Of a DNA stretch of 64,000 nt, positions 49,588-59,764 are shown one piece after another. Within the stretch, counting starts at the first letter, position 1. Every line of letters begins with the position of its first letter. Under the pieces are notes generated by a model, which was not told the DNA's origin, did not search any database, and saw only the letters and a program-made list of their open reading frames with translations. The position numbers and the translations under genes were made by a program. The stretch lies in NCBI GenBank assembly GCA_006218065.1, contig VBWE01000037.1, forward strand, positions 46,492 to 110,491, written 5' to 3'. Source of the DNA: Bacteroidota bacterium. Its GTDB lineage: Bacteria; Bacteroidota; Bacteroidia; Palsa-965.

Positions 49588-52500
49588 ATGAACAAATCAC
49601 TCTTCCTCTTGCTTGCTGCAGGCATTTCTGCACTGGCCATCCACGCGCAGAAAATTACTTCATCCACCATCGGCGCACTCGAAGCGCGGCAGATCGGACC
49701 GGCCGTGATGAGCGGACGTATCACCGCCATCGACGCGGAAAATAAAAATACGCGGATCATTTATGTCGGTACTGCCGGCGGCGGTATCTGGAAATCGACC
49801 AACGCGGGATCGTCGTACAAACCGGTCTTCGATAAGCATACGCAATGCGTGGGCGCGCTGGTGATCGACCAGGAAAACCCGGAAACCGTTTGGGCGGGAA
49901 CCGGCGAATCGAATATGCGCAACAGCGTTTCCATCGGTACCGGTCTTTATAAAAGTAACGACGGCGGCAGCAACTGGAAAATGGTGGGCCTCGACAGTAC
50001 CGAGCACATCAGCAAAATTGTCATCGATCCGCAGAACAGCAATACGGTTTATGTTGCCGCCCCCGGCCCGCTCTGGAGCGACAGCAAACAGCGCGGTCTC
50101 TACAAAACCACCGACGGCGGTGAAACCTGGACCAAAATCCTGTACACCGATGTCAAAACCGGCTGCGCGGATATCGTGATCGATCCGAAAAATCCGAACG
50201 TACTTTATGCTTCCATGTGGCAGTTCCGCCGCACACCCTGGTCATTCAGCTCGGGCGGAAAAACAAGCGCGCTTTACAAAAGCACCGACGCCGGGAAAAC
50301 ATGGACCAAAATGATGAAAGGTTTTGAAGGCGACGAGTTCGGTCGCATCTGCCTGGCCATTTCGCCGAGCGATCCGAACCGCCTGTACGCGATTGCGGAA
50401 TCGAAAAAAACACAACTGTACATGACCACGGACGGCGGTGCAAACTGGACGAAGAAAAGCGGTTCGATGAACGTATCCTGGCGCCCGTTTTATTTCAGCC
50501 TCATCATGGTCGATCCCGTTGATCCGCAGCGCATCTACCGTCCGTCGCTCAACCTGAGCATCAGTACCGACGGCGGCGAATCGTTCAAAGAAGCCTCGTT
50601 CGAAGGCGGCTGGGTGCATTCCGATCATCACGCGCTCTGGATCAACCCGAACAACAACAGTCACCTGCTGCTCGGCACCGACGGCGGCGTTTACCAGTCG
50701 CTGGATAAAGGCAACAGCTGGCAGATGTTCGGCAACCTGCCTGTTTCGCAGTTCTATCATGTGCAGATCGACGACCAGGTTCCTTATAATGTGTATGGCG
50801 GTTTGCAGGACAACGGATCCTGGTACGCGCCTTCACAGAGCGTGAACGGCATCGAAAACAAGGACTGGGAAAACTGCGGCGGCGGTGACGGATTCTGGGT
50901 GCAGCCCGACCGGGAAGATCACAACTACGTGTACAGCGAATACCAGGGCGGAAATATTATGCGTTACAATAAACGGACGAACGAGAGCAAGGACATCAAA
51001 CCTTACCCGCTTGCGGGTGAACCGAAACTGCGCTGCAACTGGAATACGCCGATCGTAACCAGCCCGACGAATAAAAAGACGCTGTATTACGGTGCACAAT
51101 ACCTCTACCGCACCCGCGACCGCGGCGAGAGCTGGGAAAAAATTTCGCCCGACCTCACGACGAACAATCCGAAAAAACAGGAACAGGATAAATCAGGCGG
51201 GCTTTCCATAGATAATTCCGGCGCAGAAAATCACTGCACCATTTTTACCATCGCAGAATCCCCGCTCGATGAAAATATGATCTGGGTGGGAACCGACGAC
51301 GGAAATATCCAGCTCACCACCGACGGCGGAAAAAAATGGACGAAGATGAACGCCATAGGAATCAAAGGACTCCCGGCATTCGCCTGGGTGAGCAGCATCG
51401 AACCCAGCCCGTACGATAAAAACGTCGTTTTCGCCACTTTCGACAATCACGCGATGGGCGATATGAAAACGTACGTTTACAAAAGTGCAGACATGGGCAA
51501 AACCTGGACTCCGCTGATGACGGAAGATCTCAAAGGCGGTTTCGCGCACAAGATCAAACAGGATATCGTAAAGCCCGAGCTGCTTTTCCTGGGTACGGAA
51601 TTCGGTTTGTGGATGAGTTTCGATGCGGGCACTTCGTGGATTTTGTACAAGTCCGGTGATTTTCCGCCGGTATCGGTCCGCGACATCACGATCGACAAAA
51701 ACACCGGCGACCTGGTGATGGGCACGCACGGCCGCGGCGTGGTTATTCTCGACGACCTTACGCCGCTGCGCGCACTGACGCCCGAACTGCTCGGCCAGGA
51801 AATGACTTTCGTTGCGGGACGTCCTTCACCCATCACCAACGGGCATTACGGCGGAGCTTTCCCCGGCGGCGGATATGCCGGGCCGAACAGTTCGGAAGCA
51901 TACGTGTTCTATTATTATTTCAAAGACCGCGTTTCATCCGGCGAAGTGAAAATCGAAATCTATAACGACAAGGGCGAACTGGTGAATACGCTGCTCGGAA
52001 ACAAGCGCAAGGGGCTGAACAAAGCCACCTGGGATCTCCGCTGGTCGAAAGGACCGCGCGTGGCCAAAGGTGTGAAAGTGGATATCAGCGGATTCATCGG
52101 GCAACTGGTGAGCGAAGGAACGTACACCGTGAAACTGATCAAGGGCGACAAGAGCATCACGCAAACGATCAACGTGGCTTTCCCGAAAAACGCTTCGCGC
52201 GATGAAATGAAGCAGCGCGAAGAATGGACGCAGGGACTTTTCACTTTGCAGGAAGAACTTGCTTTCCAGGTGAGTCGTATGAGCAGCGTGGAAGACAGCG
52301 CCGCCGCCCGCGCAAAACAAAACAAAGCGCTGGAGAAAACGGCACAGGCGCTTGCGAACAAACTGAAAACCGTACGTGAGAAATGTGTCGCATCCATCGA
52401 AGGAACGAACATCACCGGCGAAGAAAAGATCCGCGAGAAAATCGGCATGCTGTATTACCAGGTCGCCGCATTCGACGGAAAACCGACGCAGATGCAGGTT

Positions 52501-52668
52501 GAACGTGTAAAAGGATTGAAGAAGGAAGTGGAGGAAATTATCTCCGAAGCGGATAAAATATACCAGGCCGATCTCGCGAAGTTCAACGCAGAACTGAAGA
52601 AATACAAACTCCCTGAAATCACGCCGGTTCCCCGCGACCAGTGGGAACGGATGACGAAGAGTAAGTAG
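49588..52668 (+). CDS. Large secreted BNR/VPS10-type beta-propeller protein
   Basis: The 1026-residue protein has a signal peptide (MNKSLFLLLAAGISALAIHAQ). Residues 30-730 hold many BNR/sortilin-like blades with Asp-box motifs (SNDGGSNWKM, TTDGGETWTKI, STDAGKTWTK, TTDGGANWTKK, STDGGESF, TTDGGKKWTKM, SADMGKTWTPL). After a linker with FVAGRPSPITNGHYGG comes a beta domain (residues 770-860) and a helical, Lys/Glu-rich C-terminus. There is no T9SS sorting domain. Such proteins are often annotated as glycosyl hydrolases, but no catalytic residues can be assigned; a binding or peptidase-associated role is equally possible. Confidence 0.85.
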   Translation: MNKSLFLLLAAGISALAIHAQKITSSTIGALEARQIGPAVMSGRITAIDAENKNTRIIYVGTAGGGIWKSTNAGSSYKPVFDKHTQCVGALVIDQENPETVWAGTGESNMRNSVSIGTGLYKSNDGGSNWKMVGLDSTEHISKIVIDPQNSNTVYVAAPGPLWSDSKQRGLYKTTDGGETWTKILYTDVKTGCADIVIDPKNPNVLYASMWQFRRTPWSFSSGGKTSALYKSTDAGKTWTKMMKGFEGDEFGRICLAISPSDPNRLYAIAESKKTQLYMTTDGGANWTKKSGSMNVSWRPFYFSLIMVDPVDPQRIYRPSLNLSISTDGGESFKEASFEGGWVHSDHHALWINPNNNSHLLLGTDGGVYQSLDKGNSWQMFGNLPVSQFYHVQIDDQVPYNVYGGLQDNGSWYAPSQSVNGIENKDWENCGGGDGFWVQPDREDHNYVYSEYQGGNIMRYNKRTNESKDIKPYPLAGEPKLRCNWNTPIVTSPTNKKTLYYGAQYLYRTRDRGESWEKISPDLTTNNPKKQEQDKSGGLSIDNSGAENHCTIFTIAESPLDENMIWVGTDDGNIQLTTDGGKKWTKMNAIGIKGLPAFAWVSSIEPSPYDKNVVFATFDNHAMGDMKTYVYKSADMGKTWTPLMTEDLKGGFAHKIKQDIVKPELLFLGTEFGLWMSFDAGTSWILYKSGDFPPVSVRDITIDKNTGDLVMGTHGRGVVILDDLTPLRALTPELLGQEMTFVAGRPSPITNGHYGGAFPGGGYAGPNSSEAYVFYYYFKDRVSSGEVKIEIYNDKGELVNTLLGNKRKGLNKATWDLRWSKGPRVAKGVKVDISGFIGQLVSEGTYTVKLIKGDKSITQTINVAFPKNASRDEMKQREEWTQGLFTLQEELAFQVSRMSSVEDSAAARAKQNKALEKTAQALANKLKTVREKCVASIEGTNITGEEKIREKIGMLYYQVAAFDGKPTQMQVERVKGLKKEVEEIISEADKIYQADLAKFNAELKKYKLPEITPVPRDQWERMTKSK

Positions 52669-52704
52669 AAAACTGCGCAGCGGGAAAACAGATGTGTAGT
52701 CATT

Positions 52705-52732
52705 GCGGGCGGAGCATTCCGCTCGCTTTTTC
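52705..52732 (+). terminator. Terminator of the BNR-repeat gene
   Basis: The stem GCGGGCGGA / TCCGCTCGC (52705-52713 with 52718-52726, one G-T pair) is followed by TTTTTC. Confidence 0.7.
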
Positions 52733-52770
52733 TTTATGGGGGCTAGCGTAGTGAAGCCGGAATTCCGCCT

Positions 52771-53619
52771 CTACAACTCATTGTCACTCCTCTGCTGGCG
52801 TTCCATGGCGGGAGTATGGTATATGAATGCTTCCATGGCTTCTTTTGTTTCTTCCAGGTTTTCGCGGTAAACGGCGTTCACGTTTTCAATACTTAAAAAA
52901 GGGTTCTGCTTTTTGCTGATGAAAAAATCTTCCTGGTATCCGTCCGGGTCTTCGATTTTCATTTTGTCGTAAAAGGGAAATTTCGAATCCACCATCACCC
53001 GCATTTCGGCCAGGACGGCTTTCAGTTCGCCCGGATTTTTTATTTCCGCCGCAGACCAGGTAATCATTTCATCGTACAGGGCAGCCGGGAAAAAATACTG
53101 TGTCTGCATGAAGTAGAAATCGTCTTCAAAAATCGCCACGTATGCACGCAGCGAATCCAGGTTATCGTAATAGCGGGAAGAGGAATTCTCATCCATCCGG
53201 TGGTACGAATGCAGCACGTTGCCCGTTTCAAGAGCCGGGGCGATTTCCAGGCGCATCCGGTCGTTACCGGCACGCAGCATCGGGATATACGTATATGCGT
53301 TCTGCTGCTCTTCGCGCGAAACAAGCAATAATCCGCCGTACGGTTTCGTCGCCTCATCCAGGTAAATGGTATCGTGAATTTTGAAGATCCCTTCAAAAGG
53401 AGGATCATTATCCAGGTACATGTTTTTGTCAGCGCGTATCTTCAGCCGGTTACCTTCCAGGAAGGTTACATCGAAACGCCAGAGTTCTTTGGATTCGTAA
53501 TCGTACGTGGCGGTTGACCAGGTTTCGCCTTTGCCTGTTTCCGTTTTCTTACCCGGCGCCGTTGTCGTACCGCATGAACTTAAAAGCAGGAGGGATAATG
53601 CAAAAAGCAGGGTTCTCAT
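52771..53619 (-). CDS. Lipoprotein of unknown function
   Basis: The protein has 282 residues from the ATG at 53619, which starts a textbook lipoprotein signal (MRTLLFALSLLLLSSCGTTT, Cys16). A longer frame extends upstream to 53862 but overlaps the divergent GNAT gene. The mature part has beta-rich segments (WRFDVTFLEGNRLKIRAD) and a helical C-terminus ending in a Glu/Gln-rich tail. It is probably attached to the outer membrane. I do not recognise the family. Confidence 0.78.
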   Translation of the reverse strand: MRTLLFALSLLLLSSCGTTTAPGKKTETGKGETWSTATYDYESKELWRFDVTFLEGNRLKIRADKNMYLDNDPPFEGIFKIHDTIYLDEATKPYGGLLLVSREEQQNAYTYIPMLRAGNDRMRLEIAPALETGNVLHSYHRMDENSSSRYYDNLDSLRAYVAIFEDDFYFMQTQYFFPAALYDEMITWSAAEIKNPGELKAVLAEMRVMVDSKFPFYDKMKIEDPDGYQEDFFISKKQNPFLSIENVNAVYRENLEETKEAMEAFIYHTPAMERQQRSDNEL

Positions 53620-53666
53620 AAGATTCTTTTTTTGTAAAAATAGAAAATTCGCAACTCCCTGTTCTG

Positions 53667-53674
53667 TAACTTTA
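53667..53674 (+). promoter_or_regulatory. -7-like box of the GNAT gene, leaderless spacing
   Basis: TAACTTTA deviates from TAnnTTTG in the last base and ends 4 nt before the ATG at 53679. Confidence 0.4.
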
Positions 53675-53678
53675 CGGC

Positions 53679-54260
53679 ATGCAATCCGACACACCCGAAA
53701 ACCTGCACTTTGATTTTTCTCCTTTCCCGGAGCTTTCATCCGAAAGACTGCTGTTACGCAAACTTCGCCGGAACGAAGCTCCCGAAATGCTTTTTCTCCG
53801 CAGCGATGAACGCGTGATGCGGTATATCGACAAGGCGCGGACAACGAGCATCGAAGAAGCACAGAAATGGGTGGACATGATCATCGACGGCATAGATAAA
53901 AACGAACTGATCAACTGGGGTATCACCGTAAAGGGTGATGAAAAACTGCTCGGCACTTTGGGTTTCTGGAATATCCGGAAAGAACATTCCCGCGCCGAGA
54001 TCGGTTACAACCTGCACCCGGATTCCTGGAACAAAGGCATCATGTCCGAAGCGATCGGCATGGCGCTGAAATACGCATTCAACGTGATGAACCTGCACAG
54101 CATCGACGCGAACATCAACCCGGCGAACGAAGCTTCCGCGAGCGTGCTCACTAAAAACGGTTTCGTACGGGAAGCATATTATAAAGAGAACTTTTTCTAC
54201 AACGGAAATTTTCTTGATACCGCCGTGTATTCCATCCTGAATCCTGCGCACCGGAAATGA
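53679..54260 (+). CDS. GNAT-family N-acetyltransferase (RimJ/RimL type)
   Basis: The 193-residue enzyme has LSSERLLLRKLRRNEAPEMLFLRSDERVMRYI, WGITVKGDEKLLGTLGFWNI, and the acetyl-CoA-binding region RAEIGYNLHPDSWNKGIMSEAIGMALKYAFNVMNLHSIDANINPANEASASVLTKNGFVREAY. It resembles ribosomal-protein-alanine acetyltransferases but may act on other amines. Its stop overlaps the next ATG by 4 bp, so the two are coupled. Confidence 0.92.
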   Translation: MQSDTPENLHFDFSPFPELSSERLLLRKLRRNEAPEMLFLRSDERVMRYIDKARTTSIEEAQKWVDMIIDGIDKNELINWGITVKGDEKLLGTLGFWNIRKEHSRAEIGYNLHPDSWNKGIMSEAIGMALKYAFNVMNLHSIDANINPANEASASVLTKNGFVREAYYKENFFYNGNFLDTAVYSILNPAHRK

Positions 54261-54829
54261 ATATTCCCGGTTTCATCACGCATTATCATTACCCGGATAA
54301 AAAACCTTTCCTCAACCTCGGTGATCTGCCGGAAGAAGAACGTGCGCCCGTCATTGAAGAACTCAACGCACGTGAAGCCCGGGCGGAAACACAACGAGGT
54401 TTCCCGGGCTGGTATATGTCCCAGCGTATTGCCGCCGAAGAGAAAATGCATGGACTTTTTATCGCGAAAGGCGGAAAGCCGGAAAGAAAATCCCCGCATT
54501 ATTTCACGCTCGGCGATTCGCCCATGCTGGAAATGATTTACAAAAATAATTTCCGGAAAGTAACGCTGCCCGTCACCGGTTTTGATGATTCGGAATTGTG
54601 CTTCAGTCTCGGGGACAGTTTATGGACAATGGCCGATTCGCAGAAACCCGGTTTCAGCTGGACGAACCGCTGGTTTGAAGGACAACTTTATACGTATGAT
54701 GAAGCAGCCGCAATTCTGCGCGAACTAAAAGTCGACCCCGGGAATATGGATTCGCTGAAAGCGCACCGACTCATATACGTGGAAGCGCTCCTCTGGTCCG
54801 ATCATAAGATTCATCCGTTTACCCGTTAG
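54257..54829 (+). CDS. Conserved-looking hypothetical protein coupled to the GNAT gene
   Basis: The 190-residue soluble protein begins MNIPGFITHYHYPDKKPFLNLGDLPEEE. It has no signal peptide or membrane segment and has a well-formed globular composition (LCFSLGDSLWTMADSQKPGFSWTNRWFEGQLYTYDEAAAIL). It starts in the stop of the GNAT gene (ATGA), so the two products are probably made together and may act together. I do not recognise a domain. Confidence 0.75.
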   Translation: MNIPGFITHYHYPDKKPFLNLGDLPEEERAPVIEELNAREARAETQRGFPGWYMSQRIAAEEKMHGLFIAKGGKPERKSPHYFTLGDSPMLEMIYKNNFRKVTLPVTGFDDSELCFSLGDSLWTMADSQKPGFSWTNRWFEGQLYTYDEAAAILRELKVDPGNMDSLKAHRLIYVEALLWSDHKIHPFTR

Positions 54830-55065
54830 CCCGGTGGATTCTGTGAGTTCACCTTCCTGCCCCGGCAGCAGCACAACAGGGCGATTTCTCCCGCAAAATC
54901 ATTATTTCCAGGCCATTTCTGCGTCGGAAACCTGATTTTGAGCGGCTTATAAATTGACTATTTCCCGATATTTTATATCTTCGGGCTACAATTCACGGAA
55001 TGATTTTTGGTCAACCGGCAAACCTGGCCACTGATTTAAGTCCGTAACATGAAACATACTACACC

Positions 55066-57201
55066 ATGAGAACGAATCTCCCCTTTTTCGTTTTCTTACT
55101 GATGCTCTCGTTTGTGAGCGGGCAGGTTCTTGCGCAGGCTTCCGCCTGTCCGCAGGTAAATGCTGGTCCCGACCAAACCATTTGCGGCGGCTGCACAACC
55201 CTGAACGCTACCGTACAAGGCACAGTAGGAACAACATCCTATACCGGAACAGCGATTCCGTATAATCCGTATCCGTTTACCGGCGGCAATCCCGTACTGG
55301 TTAATATCGACGATATCTGGTCGGGCGTGGTGAACCTGCCTTTTTGTTTCGAGTTTTTCGGAAACACTTATAATCAATACGTCATCGGTGCAAATGCACT
55401 GATCACTTTTGATCTCACGCAGGCGAACCAGTATTGCCAGTGGCCGATCAACAATGCCATTCCTTCGAACCAGAACCCGATGAATTCGATCATGGCTCCT
55501 TTCCATGATATCGATCCTTCGGTTGGAACACCCACATCGGCCACGGATATTAACTGGCAGGTTTACGGAACAGCGCCCTGCCGCGAGATGGTTATCAACT
55601 GGACGGACGTAGCGATGTTCAGCTGCAACCAGATGATCGCCAATTCGCAACTGGTACTTCATGAATCCACCAACATCATTGACATTTATATCCAGGACAA
55701 ACCGCTTTGTTCCAGCTGGAATGCAGGAGCGGCCATTGAGGGAATACAAGATGCTTCCGGTACCGTGGCTTACTTTGTACCCGGACGTAATTATCCCACG
55801 CAGTGGGCGGCTACAAACGACGGTTACCGGTTCATGCCGAGCGGCGCACCGAATTATACCGTGCAATGGCTTGACCCAAGTAACAACGTAGTCGGAACAG
55901 GAACGTCCATCACTGTTTGTCCTACGCAAACTACTACGTACACCGCGGTACTGACTAATCCGACCTGTTCTACTACCGTAGTCGTTTCCGATCCGGTTGA
56001 CGTGAACATCAGTGCGGGCAGCCTGAACGTTACGCCAGCTTCCGTTAACCCGGGATGTGGTGTTTGCACCGGAAGCGCTACAGCTACCGCAAGCGGCGGA
56101 ACACCACCTTATACCTATCAATGGCAGCCTTCGGGCGGAACGGGCTCAACGGAAAGTAATTTGTGTCCCGGAACATATACCTGTATCGTCACCGAATCGG
56201 GCGGTTGCCAGAGTACGGTTACGTTTAATCTTACCGCTCCGCCGGCATTCAACACGGCCATGTCATCGACTACCGCTTCCTGCGGCAGCAACAACGGTTC
56301 GGCAACAGCTACGGTGGCGGGCGGAACGGGACCATTTACGTACAGTTGGGCTCCGTCAGGCGGAAGCAATGCAACCGCATCCAACCTTGCACCGGGAACA
56401 TACACCGTAACGATAGCCGATGCGGGAGGATGTACGCAAACCAGTACGGTAACCGTGGGTAACGTGGGCATGAACGTAGCCAGTGCACAAACCACCGCTT
56501 CCTGCTACGGTGTTTGCGACGGCTCGGCAACAGTTACACCGAGTAACGGCACACCGCCTTATACGTACCAGTGGCAGCCTTCCGGTGGAACCGGCGTAAC
56601 AGAAACCGGTTTATGTTCGGGAATATATACGTGCGTTGTAAGCGATGGCGCGGGATGTGTAACGACCATGACGTTCACTATCATGCAGCCGCAGATGCTT
56701 ACGCTTACCATGAGCGGCGATACTTCGGTACTGGAAGGATCATCTACGATTATCTCGGCCACACCTTCCGGCGGAACACCGCCATATACAGTGACCTGGG
56801 ACAACGGCCTGGCCAACGGGCAATCGAATTCGGTAAGCCCGTCGGAAGTCACAACGTACAATGCAACAGTTACCGATGCCAACGGATGCACCGCGACCAT
56901 GCCGGTAACCATTTCCATCGAAGAAGCATCGACCATTTATGTTCCGAACGCGTTCACGCCGAACAACACAGGAAACAACAATATGTTTTTTGCCTACGGA
57001 AGCTATATCCGGGAATTCCAGATGTACGTTTTTGACCGCTGGGGCATGCTCCTCTTCGAAAGCAAAGACATCAACAAAGGCTGGGATGGTACTTTCCACG
57101 GTAAACCGATCCAGGAAGACGTTTATGTATGGCGTATCATTTATACCGATAACCAGAACAAACGACACCGGCTGATCGGGCACGTTTCACTGATCAGGTA
57201 A
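55066..57201 (+). CDS. Secreted protein with SprB repeats and T9SS type B domain
   Basis: The 711-residue protein has a signal peptide (MRTNLPFFVFLLMLSFVSGQVLAQ). Residues 30-260 form a domain with GPDQTICGGCTTL and a nidogen-like segment (DDIWSGVVNLPFCFEFFGNTYNQYVIGANALITFD, MAPFHDIDPSVG). Three SprB-type repeats follow (VNPGCGVCTGSATATASGGTPPYTYQWQPSGGT and two similar blocks), then a further Ig-like stretch. The C-terminus (IYVPNAFTPNNTGNNNMFFA, FQMYVFDRWGMLLFESKDINKGWDGT, EDVYVWRIIYTDNQNKRHRLIGHVSLIR) is a type B sorting domain. It is exported by T9SS, possibly as a filamentous adhesin. The next gene has a near-identical C-terminus. Confidence 0.9.
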   Translation: MRTNLPFFVFLLMLSFVSGQVLAQASACPQVNAGPDQTICGGCTTLNATVQGTVGTTSYTGTAIPYNPYPFTGGNPVLVNIDDIWSGVVNLPFCFEFFGNTYNQYVIGANALITFDLTQANQYCQWPINNAIPSNQNPMNSIMAPFHDIDPSVGTPTSATDINWQVYGTAPCREMVINWTDVAMFSCNQMIANSQLVLHESTNIIDIYIQDKPLCSSWNAGAAIEGIQDASGTVAYFVPGRNYPTQWAATNDGYRFMPSGAPNYTVQWLDPSNNVVGTGTSITVCPTQTTTYTAVLTNPTCSTTVVVSDPVDVNISAGSLNVTPASVNPGCGVCTGSATATASGGTPPYTYQWQPSGGTGSTESNLCPGTYTCIVTESGGCQSTVTFNLTAPPAFNTAMSSTTASCGSNNGSATATVAGGTGPFTYSWAPSGGSNATASNLAPGTYTVTIADAGGCTQTSTVTVGNVGMNVASAQTTASCYGVCDGSATVTPSNGTPPYTYQWQPSGGTGVTETGLCSGIYTCVVSDGAGCVTTMTFTIMQPQMLTLTMSGDTSVLEGSSTIISATPSGGTPPYTVTWDNGLANGQSNSVSPSEVTTYNATVTDANGCTATMPVTISIEEASTIYVPNAFTPNNTGNNNMFFAYGSYIREFQMYVFDRWGMLLFESKDINKGWDGTFHGKPIQEDVYVWRIIYTDNQNKRHRLIGHVSLIR

Positions 57202-57227
57202 AGTCCCGGAGTATGCCGGAAGTATAT

Positions 57228-57260
57228 GCGAAAGCCACGGAACAAATCCGTGGCTTTCAT
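57228..57260 (+). terminator. Terminator after the first tandem type B gene
   Basis: A perfect 11-bp stem GAAAGCCACGG / CCGTGGCTTTC (57230-57240 with 57248-57258) is followed by ATCGTTTT. Confidence 0.75.
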
Positions 57261-57431
57261 CGTTTTACATATAAACTACGCCTTGTCGAAACCTTATTTA
57301 CGCGGTTTAAATAACTTGCTTTTAACACGGGCTTAAGCTACTTTTGATGCTTGAAAGTCTATTTGGCAATACGCTTTCAGGCAAATGAACACATAAGGCG
57401 GAAGGAAACTTCCGGGATCGGAGTCTTTACC

Positions 57432-59708
57432 ATGTCCCACAAACCAAAAACCGGCTTGAAAAAGCTGGTTATGCTGTTTTTAATTGCGTTTGGCTCGCTT
57501 CCGGTTTCGGCCCAGTTGCAGGTGCAATCCAACGTCGGGCTTACCAACCTGATGACTGCACTTATCGGTGGCGGACTTACCGTGAGCAACGTCACACTTA
57601 ACTGCGACACCGGGGCTTACGGCACTTTCGGTAACGGGAACTCGACCAACCTCGGCATGAACAACGGCATCCTGCTCACTTCGGGAAGCGTGTACAATTC
57701 ACTCGGACCGGATATCGGCGGAGGTTCACTGACGGCCTGCCCGGGCACCAGTGCCAACGATCCGGAACTGATGAGCATCGATCCGCTGGCTACGAACGAT
57801 CCCTGCATTCTCGAATTCGATATTGTTCCGACCTGCAACCAGCTTACGCTTCGTTTCGTTTTCGGTTCGGAAGAATACCCGGTTTTCGTAGGCAGCAGCT
57901 TCAACGATGCGTTCGGATTTTTCGTGAGCGGACCGAATCCGCTCGGCGGTAATTACACCAACGTGAACATCGCGACGATCCCGAACGGAACACCGGTCAG
58001 CATCAATACGGTGAACAACGGAACCAGCAACACCGGCCCGTGCACCAACTGCGCATTCTATATTGATAACACGAACGGTCCGACGATCCAGTACAACGGC
58101 CTGACCACGGTACTCACCGTGAACCTTGCGCTTACGCCGTGCCAGACGTATCATTTTAAAATCGCTATCGCCGATGCGGGCGACTGTTCGCTCGACTCCG
58201 GTGTTTTTGTCGATTATCTTTCCTGCTCCACATCGCTGCAGCTTACCCCTGCAGCCGTTCCGGCCAGCTGCAATATGTGCGACGGTGTTGCATCGGTAAC
58301 GGCCAGCGGCGGAACGCCTCCTTACAATTACCAGTGGCTGCCCAGCGGCGGAAACAGTTCGCAGGCCACCAACCTCTGCCCGGGAACGTATTCTGTCATC
58401 GTTTCGGATAATACGGGCTGCGGACCATCGGATACGGCGACCGTGACGGTGACCAGCGGCAACGGACTCAGCATTACTTCCGCACAAACGGATGCCAGTT
58501 GCAACGGCGCATGTGATGGTTCGGCAAACGTAACACTCAACGGCGGAACTCCCCCGTTTACATTCGGCTGGCTGCCCAGCGGCGGAACAAACGCCAATGC
58601 AACCGGGCTTTGCGCAGGAACATACACCTGCAGCATCAGCGACGGAACAGGCTGTACATCCACGCAAACATTTACTATTACCGAACCTCCGGCAGTTACC
58701 TTAGCCATGAGTGCGAATGTAAATATCTGCAACGGCCAAAACGCCACAATCAGCGCAACACCGGCAGGCGGAACAGGACCGTACGTGGTAAGCTGGAGCG
58801 GCGGTTTGCCGAATGGAACTTCCAACACCGTTACGCCCGCAAGCACTACGACATATACAGCGACAGCTACCGATGCAAACGGGTGCACCATATCGCAAAC
58901 CGTAAGCGTTACAGTTGATCCCGCGCCTGTACCGAACTTCACGCTCTCTGCACCGGGCTGCGCGCCCTGGGCCTTCAACCTGGCAAATACATCGACCGGC
59001 GCAACAACGTATACCTGGGATTTCGGCGATCCCTTGTCCGGTGCGAACAATACGTCCACGCTGCAAAATCCGTCGCACCTGTACCTGCTTCCCGGCAGCT
59101 ACAACATCACGCTGATTGCCGCAAGTCCCGGTGGCTGTGCAGATACGATCACGCTGACCAATGCCGCTGTCGTTTATCCGCAGCCCATTGCATCCATTGG
59201 TATAACGGTAGCCACCATCAGCGAATACGCGCCTACTGCGGTGTTCACGGACCTGTCGAGCGGCGGAACGAATTGCATTACCTACTTCGGAGACGGCGAC
59301 TCGATCATCGGCTGCAACATCGGCACGTTTACACATACTTACGGTATGCCGGGCACATACACCGTGATGCAGGTTGCCACGAATGCAAACGGCTGCACGG
59401 ACACGACGTACGTTACCGTCGTGGTGGAATCCGAATCGACGATTTTTATTCCGAACGCATTTACACCGAACGGCGACGAGCATAATGGCATGTTCTACGC
59501 ATACGGAACAAACATCGAGGAATTCCAGATGCTGATTTACGACCGCTGGGGCAACCTGGTATATGAATCGAAAGACATTTACAAAGGCTGGGACGGAACC
59601 TACAAAGGCGACCCGGTGCAGGAAGATGTGTACGTCTGGAAAATTATTTATACCGACTCGCGAAGCAAACGGCACCGGGCGATCGGGCATGTATCCGTAA
59701 TCCGTTAA
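57432..59708 (+). CDS. Choice-of-anchor L, SprB-repeat and PKD protein with T9SS type B domain
   Basis: The protein has 758 residues from the ATG at 57432; the signal peptide is KKLVMLFLIAFGSLPVSAQ, and the longer frame to 57351 lacks one. Residues 25-270 are a choice-of-anchor L domain (LQVQSNVGLTNLMTALIGGG, GMNNGILLTSGSV, LTLRFVFGSEEYPVFVGSSFNDAFGFFVSGP, SGVFVDYLSC). Two SprB repeats follow (SCNMCDGVASVTASGGTPPY; SCNGACDGSANVTLNGGTPP), then Ig-like and PKD modules (YTWDFGDPLSGANNTSTLQN). The type B sorting domain (IFIPNAFTPNGDEHNGMFYA to RAIGHVSVIR) is about 65-70 percent identical to that of the preceding gene, suggesting duplication. Confidence 0.91.
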   Translation: MSHKPKTGLKKLVMLFLIAFGSLPVSAQLQVQSNVGLTNLMTALIGGGLTVSNVTLNCDTGAYGTFGNGNSTNLGMNNGILLTSGSVYNSLGPDIGGGSLTACPGTSANDPELMSIDPLATNDPCILEFDIVPTCNQLTLRFVFGSEEYPVFVGSSFNDAFGFFVSGPNPLGGNYTNVNIATIPNGTPVSINTVNNGTSNTGPCTNCAFYIDNTNGPTIQYNGLTTVLTVNLALTPCQTYHFKIAIADAGDCSLDSGVFVDYLSCSTSLQLTPAAVPASCNMCDGVASVTASGGTPPYNYQWLPSGGNSSQATNLCPGTYSVIVSDNTGCGPSDTATVTVTSGNGLSITSAQTDASCNGACDGSANVTLNGGTPPFTFGWLPSGGTNANATGLCAGTYTCSISDGTGCTSTQTFTITEPPAVTLAMSANVNICNGQNATISATPAGGTGPYVVSWSGGLPNGTSNTVTPASTTTYTATATDANGCTISQTVSVTVDPAPVPNFTLSAPGCAPWAFNLANTSTGATTYTWDFGDPLSGANNTSTLQNPSHLYLLPGSYNITLIAASPGGCADTITLTNAAVVYPQPIASIGITVATISEYAPTAVFTDLSSGGTNCITYFGDGDSIIGCNIGTFTHTYGMPGTYTVMQVATNANGCTDTTYVTVVVESESTIFIPNAFTPNGDEHNGMFYAYGTNIEEFQMLIYDRWGNLVYESKDIYKGWDGTYKGDPVQEDVYVWKIIYTDSRSKRHRAIGHVSVIR

Positions 59709-59728
59709 AAAAAACAGGACCTCTCTTA

Positions 59729-59764
59729 CCCGGCGCCGGACAATCTTCAGCGCCGGGTTTTTTC
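59729..59764 (+). terminator. Terminator of the second tandem type B gene
   Basis: A strong stem CCCGGCGC / GCGCCGGG (59729-59736 with 59750-59757) is followed by six T. Confidence 0.85.

Noticed and set aside
49588..52668. Glycoside hydrolase activity for the BNR-repeat protein
   Set aside because: Asp-box blades alone are structural; no catalytic residues of a sialidase or other hydrolase can be seen.
55096..56121. 341-codon minus-strand frame opposite the first tandem type B gene
   Set aside because: Antisense shadow with Arg/Ser-rich translation and no domain.
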